DNA from: Pelomonas sp937871895
GTDB lineage: Bacteria > Pseudomonadota > Gammaproteobacteria > Burkholderiales > Burkholderiaceae_C
Reading direction: 5' to 3' (one strand)
DNA: 64,000 bases
Assembly: GCF_046348265.1 (NCBI RefSeq)
Contig: NZ_JAXMEO010000005.1
Both the position numbers and the translations under genes were made by a program. Positions 61,378 through 64,000 of this stretch are shown one piece after another (position 1 is the first letter of the stretch; each line of letters begins with the position of its first letter). The notes beneath the pieces are model-generated. The model was not told the origin of the DNA. It did not search any database and saw nothing but the letters and a program-made list of their open reading frames with translations.

Positions 61378-64000
61378 CGCCCCGTGTGGCTGCCCTCGTG
61401 GGCGGCCACGGCTTCTGGCGTGCCGGCGCACAGCAGGGTGCCGCCGCCTGAGCCGCCTTCGGGGCCCATGTCGAGCACCCAGTCGGCCGTCTTGATGACG
61501 TCGAGGTTGTGCTCGATCACGACGATGGTGTTGCCCGCGTCGCGCAACTGGTGCAGCACCTTCATCAAGAGCGCGATGTCGCCGAAGTGCAGGCCGGTGG
61601 TGGGCTCGTCCAGGATGTAGAGCGTGCGGCCCGTGTCGCGCTTGGACAGCTCCAGCGCCAGCTTGACGCGCTGCGCCTCGCCCCCTGACAGCGTCGTGGC
61701 GCTCTGCCCCAGGCGCACATAGCCCAGGCCCACGTCGAGCAGGGTCTGCAGCTTGCGGGCGATGCTGGGCACGGCGCTGAAGAGCTCGTTGGCGTCCTCC
61801 ACCGTCATGTTCAGCACTTCGGTGATGTTCTTGCCCTTGTAGAGCACTTCGAGCGTCTCGCGGTTGTAGCGCCGGCCCTGGCAGACGTCGCAGGGCACAT
61901 AGACGTCGGGCAGGAAGTGCATCTCCACTTTGAGCACGCCGTCGCCCTGACAAGCCTCGCAGCGGCCGCCGGCCACGTTGAAGCTGAAGCGCCCGGGGCC
62001 GTAGCCGCGCTCCTTGGCCGTCGGCATCTCGGCAAACAGCTCGCGGATGGGCGTGAACAGGCCCGTGTAGGTCGCCGGGTTGCTGCGCGGCGTGCGGCCG
62101 ATGGGGCTCTGGTCAACGTTGATGACCTTGTCGAAGCACTCCAGGCCTTCCATCTCGTCGTAGGGCGCGGGGTCGAGATGGCTGTTGTAGAGCTTGCGCG
62201 CCACGGCCGCGTAAAGCGTGTCGTTGACCAGCGTGCTCTTGCCTGAGCCCGACACGCCCGTCACGCAGGTGAAGAGCCCGACCGGGAACTCCGCCGTCAC
62301 GCCCTTCAGGTTGTTGCCTTTGGCCCCGACGATGCGCAGCACCTGCGGGTCGGTCTGCGCGGCCAGCGAGTGGCGCGTGGTGGGCACCTCGATGCGCTGG
62401 CGGCCCGACAGGTAGGCACCGGTGAGCGACTCAGGGTGTGCGGCGACCTCGTCGGGCGTGCCCTGCGCAATCACGCGGCCACCGTGCACACCGGCGCCTG
62501 GCCCCAGGTCCAGCACCCAGTCCGCCGCGCGGATCGCGTCTTCGTCGTGCTCCACCACCAGCACCGAATTGCCCAGGTCGCGCAGGCGCTTGAGCGTGGC
62601 GATCAGGCGGTCGTTGTCGCGCTGGTGCAGGCCGATGCTGGGCTCGTCCAGCACATACATCACGCCCGTGAGGCCGGAGCCGATCTGGCTCGCGAGCCGG
62701 ATGCGCTGCGCCTCGCCGCCCGAGAGCGTGTCGGCACTGCGGTCGAGGCTCAGGTAGTTGAGGCCCACGTCGTTCAGGAAGCGCAGGCGCGACGCGATCT
62801 CGCGGATCACCTTGGCGCCGATCTCGGCCTTGTTGCCCTTGAGCTGCAGGCCCTCGAAGTAGTCCATCGCCTCGCGCAGCGTGGCGTGTTCGACCTCGTA
62901 GATGGGCTTGCCCTTGAAGCCGGCCGGCGCGTCGGCCGGCTGCAGCACCACGTGCCGGGCCTCGCGGCGCAGGCGCGAGCCGTGGCAGTCGGGGCAGGGC
63001 TTTGCAGCCTGGTAGCGGGCCAGGTCCTCGCGCACGGCGGCCGAGTCGGTCTCGCGGTAGCGCCGCTGCAAGTTGGGCAGGATGCCTTCGAAAGGGTGGT
63101 GGCGCTTGACGCTGCGGCGCTTGCCGTTGGCGCCCTGGCTTTCGTAGACGAAGGCAATGTCCACCTCACCCGAGCCATGCAGCAGCACCTGGCGGGCTTG
63201 CTCGGGCAGTTGCTCCCAAGGCAGCTCAGGGTCGAAGGCGTAGTGCGCCGCGACCGACTCGATCATCGAATAGGTGTAGGGGTTGCGGCGGTCCCAGCCC
63301 TTGACGGCGCCGCTGGCGATCGAGAGCGTGGGGAAGGCGACCACCCGCTCGGGGTCGAACACCGTGACCTGGCCCAGACCTTCGCAGGACGGGCAGGCCC
63401 CCACGGGCGAGTTGAACGAGAACAGGCGCGGTTCCAGCTCGGGCAGCGAGTAGGAGCACACCGGGCAGGCGAACTTGCTGGAGAAGAGCAGCGTCTCCTC
63501 CTTGTCCATGTGCAGCACCAGGGCCCGACCGTCCGCCAGCCGCAGCGCCGCCTCGAAGCTCTCTGCCAAGCGCTGGCGCAGGCTCTCCAGCGTGTCGGGC
63601 CGCAGCTTGACGCGGTCGATCACGACGTCGATGTCGTGCTTCTCGGTCTTCTTGAGCAGCGGGATGTCCGGCGCTTCCACCGTGGCGCCATCGACCCGGA
63701 AGCGCACATAGCCCTGGGCTTGGAGGTCGGCGAAGAGGTCGGCGAACTCGCCCTTGCGGTCGCGCACGACCGGGGCCAGCAGCATCAGCCGGGTGTCGGC
63801 CGGCAGGGCCAGCACGGCATCCACCATCTGGCTCACGCTTTGCGCCTCCAGCGGCAGGTGGTGGTCGGGGCAAAAAGGCGTGCCGGCGCGGGCGTACAGA
63901 AGCCGCAGGTAGTCGTGAATCTCGGTCACCGTGCCGACCGTGGAGCGCGGGTTGTGGCTGGTGGCCTTTTGCTCGATGGAGATCGCGGGCGACAGGCCTT
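61350..64000 (-). CDS. uvrA: Excinuclease ABC subunit A (5' end cut by window edge)
   Basis: Damage-recognition ATPase of nucleotide excision repair. The visible ~880 residues cover the DNA-binding and ABC parts: GLSPAISIEQKATSHNPRST at the edge, zinc modules (CPVCSYSLPELE and CPSCEGLG; CEACQGDGV with CDVCQGRRY), two ABC signatures LSGGEAQRI and LSGGEAQRV, and Walker A GVSGSGKSTL. The first ~80 residues, including the first Walker A, lie beyond 64000. The gene ends with TAG at 61350 inside the convergent PEP-CTERM gene. Otherwise normal. Confidence 0.96.
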   Translation of the reverse strand, partial: GLSPAISIEQKATSHNPRSTVGTVTEIHDYLRLLYARAGTPFCPDHHLPLEAQSVSQMVDAVLALPADTRLMLLAPVVRDRKGEFADLFADLQAQGYVRFRVDGATVEAPDIPLLKKTEKHDIDVVIDRVKLRPDTLESLRQRLAESFEAALRLADGRALVLHMDKEETLLFSSKFACPVCSYSLPELEPRLFSFNSPVGACPSCEGLGQVTVFDPERVVAFPTLSIASGAVKGWDRRNPYTYSMIESVAAHYAFDPELPWEQLPEQARQVLLHGSGEVDIAFVYESQGANGKRRSVKRHHPFEGILPNLQRRYRETDSAAVREDLARYQAAKPCPDCHGSRLRREARHVVLQPADAPAGFKGKPIYEVEHATLREAMDYFEGLQLKGNKAEIGAKVIREIASRLRFLNDVGLNYLSLDRSADTLSGGEAQRIRLASQIGSGLTGVMYVLDEPSIGLHQRDNDRLIATLKRLRDLGNSVLVVEHDEDAIRAADWVLDLGPGAGVHGGRVIAQGTPDEVAAHPESLTGAYLSGRQRIEVPTTRHSLAAQTDPQVLRIVGAKGNNLKGVTAEFPVGLFTCVTGVSGSGKSTLVNDTLYAAVARKLYNSHLDPAPYDEMEGLECFDKVINVDQSPIGRTPRSNPATYTGLFTPIRELFAEMPTAKERGYGPGRFSFNVAGGRCEACQGDGVLKVEMHFLPDVYVPCDVCQGRRYNRETLEVLYKGKNITEVLNMTVEDANELFSAVPSIARKLQTLLDVGLGYVRLGQSATTLSGGEAQRVKLALELSKRDTGRTLYILDEPTTGLHFGDIALLMKVLHQLRDAGNTIVVIEHNLDVIKTADWVLDMGPEGGSGGGTLLCAGTPEAVAAHEGSHTGRYLAPLLRR

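Overview
The window is a 64 kb piece of a GC-rich (roughly two-thirds GC by eye) Gram-negative chromosome, gene-dense on both strands, with no gap between genes above about 270 bases. Gene content and order point to Burkholderiales, probably the Rubrivivax/Leptothrix/Roseateles/Inhella group: corC-lnt-glyQ-glyS-gmhB-plsC, divergent gatCAB and mreBCD-mrdA-rodA, dksA near hslVU, a leucine-catabolism liu gene set, and a PEP-CTERM protein. No rRNA, tRNA, CRISPR array, prophage or insertion sequence with a transposase was seen.

Layout. 1-8070 (minus): a leftward run liuB, a secreted hydrolase, vapBC, liuC, bioA, bioF, bioD, bioB (cut by the left edge), mostly overlapping. 8189-12375: a secreted LysM/FecR protein coupled to a CHASE2 hybrid histidine kinase. 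12382-18776: a small membrane protein, an esterase, an IorAB-type molybdenum hydroxylase, a BrnTA toxin-antitoxin pair, an MFS transporter and a GNAT acetyltransferase. 18978-23209: a PAS-GGDEF-EAL protein, exonuclease III, pyrE and a DUF4124 protein. 23220-26461: gatCAB. 26731-32579: the rod-shape and elongasome operon. 32594-41615: a metallo-hydrolase, then the leftward corC-to-ygjP series. 41730-47646: a CobW-type GTPase, dksA, a large STAS protein and hslVU. 47649-51609: a pilin gene with a sigma-54 promoter and two O-antigen-ligase/oligosaccharyltransferase-like genes. 52170-59224: a BepA-like protease and a Fur-box-led iron operon (tonB, Fiu-like receptor, PiuC dioxygenase, alpha-hydroxy-acid oxidase). 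59457-64000: a SWIB protein with a lysine/alanine tail, a lone receiver protein, a PEP-CTERM protein and uvrA (cut by the right edge).

Points that stand out. A 104-bp palindrome-rich insert sits between mreC and mreD, flanked by a 14-bp direct repeat, and carries a 35-codon ORF that keeps ATGA-type coupling on both sides. The GmhB-like phosphatase lacks the HAD nucleophile Asp and a second catalytic Asp. gatA and mreB each show a one-base loss of C that breaks the frame; as both genes are normally essential or nearly so, sequencing error is likely. The pilin ends in a C-terminal Ser and lies beside two ligase-like genes, suggesting a pilin glycosylation locus. All functional calls come from reading motifs and order; no database search was run.
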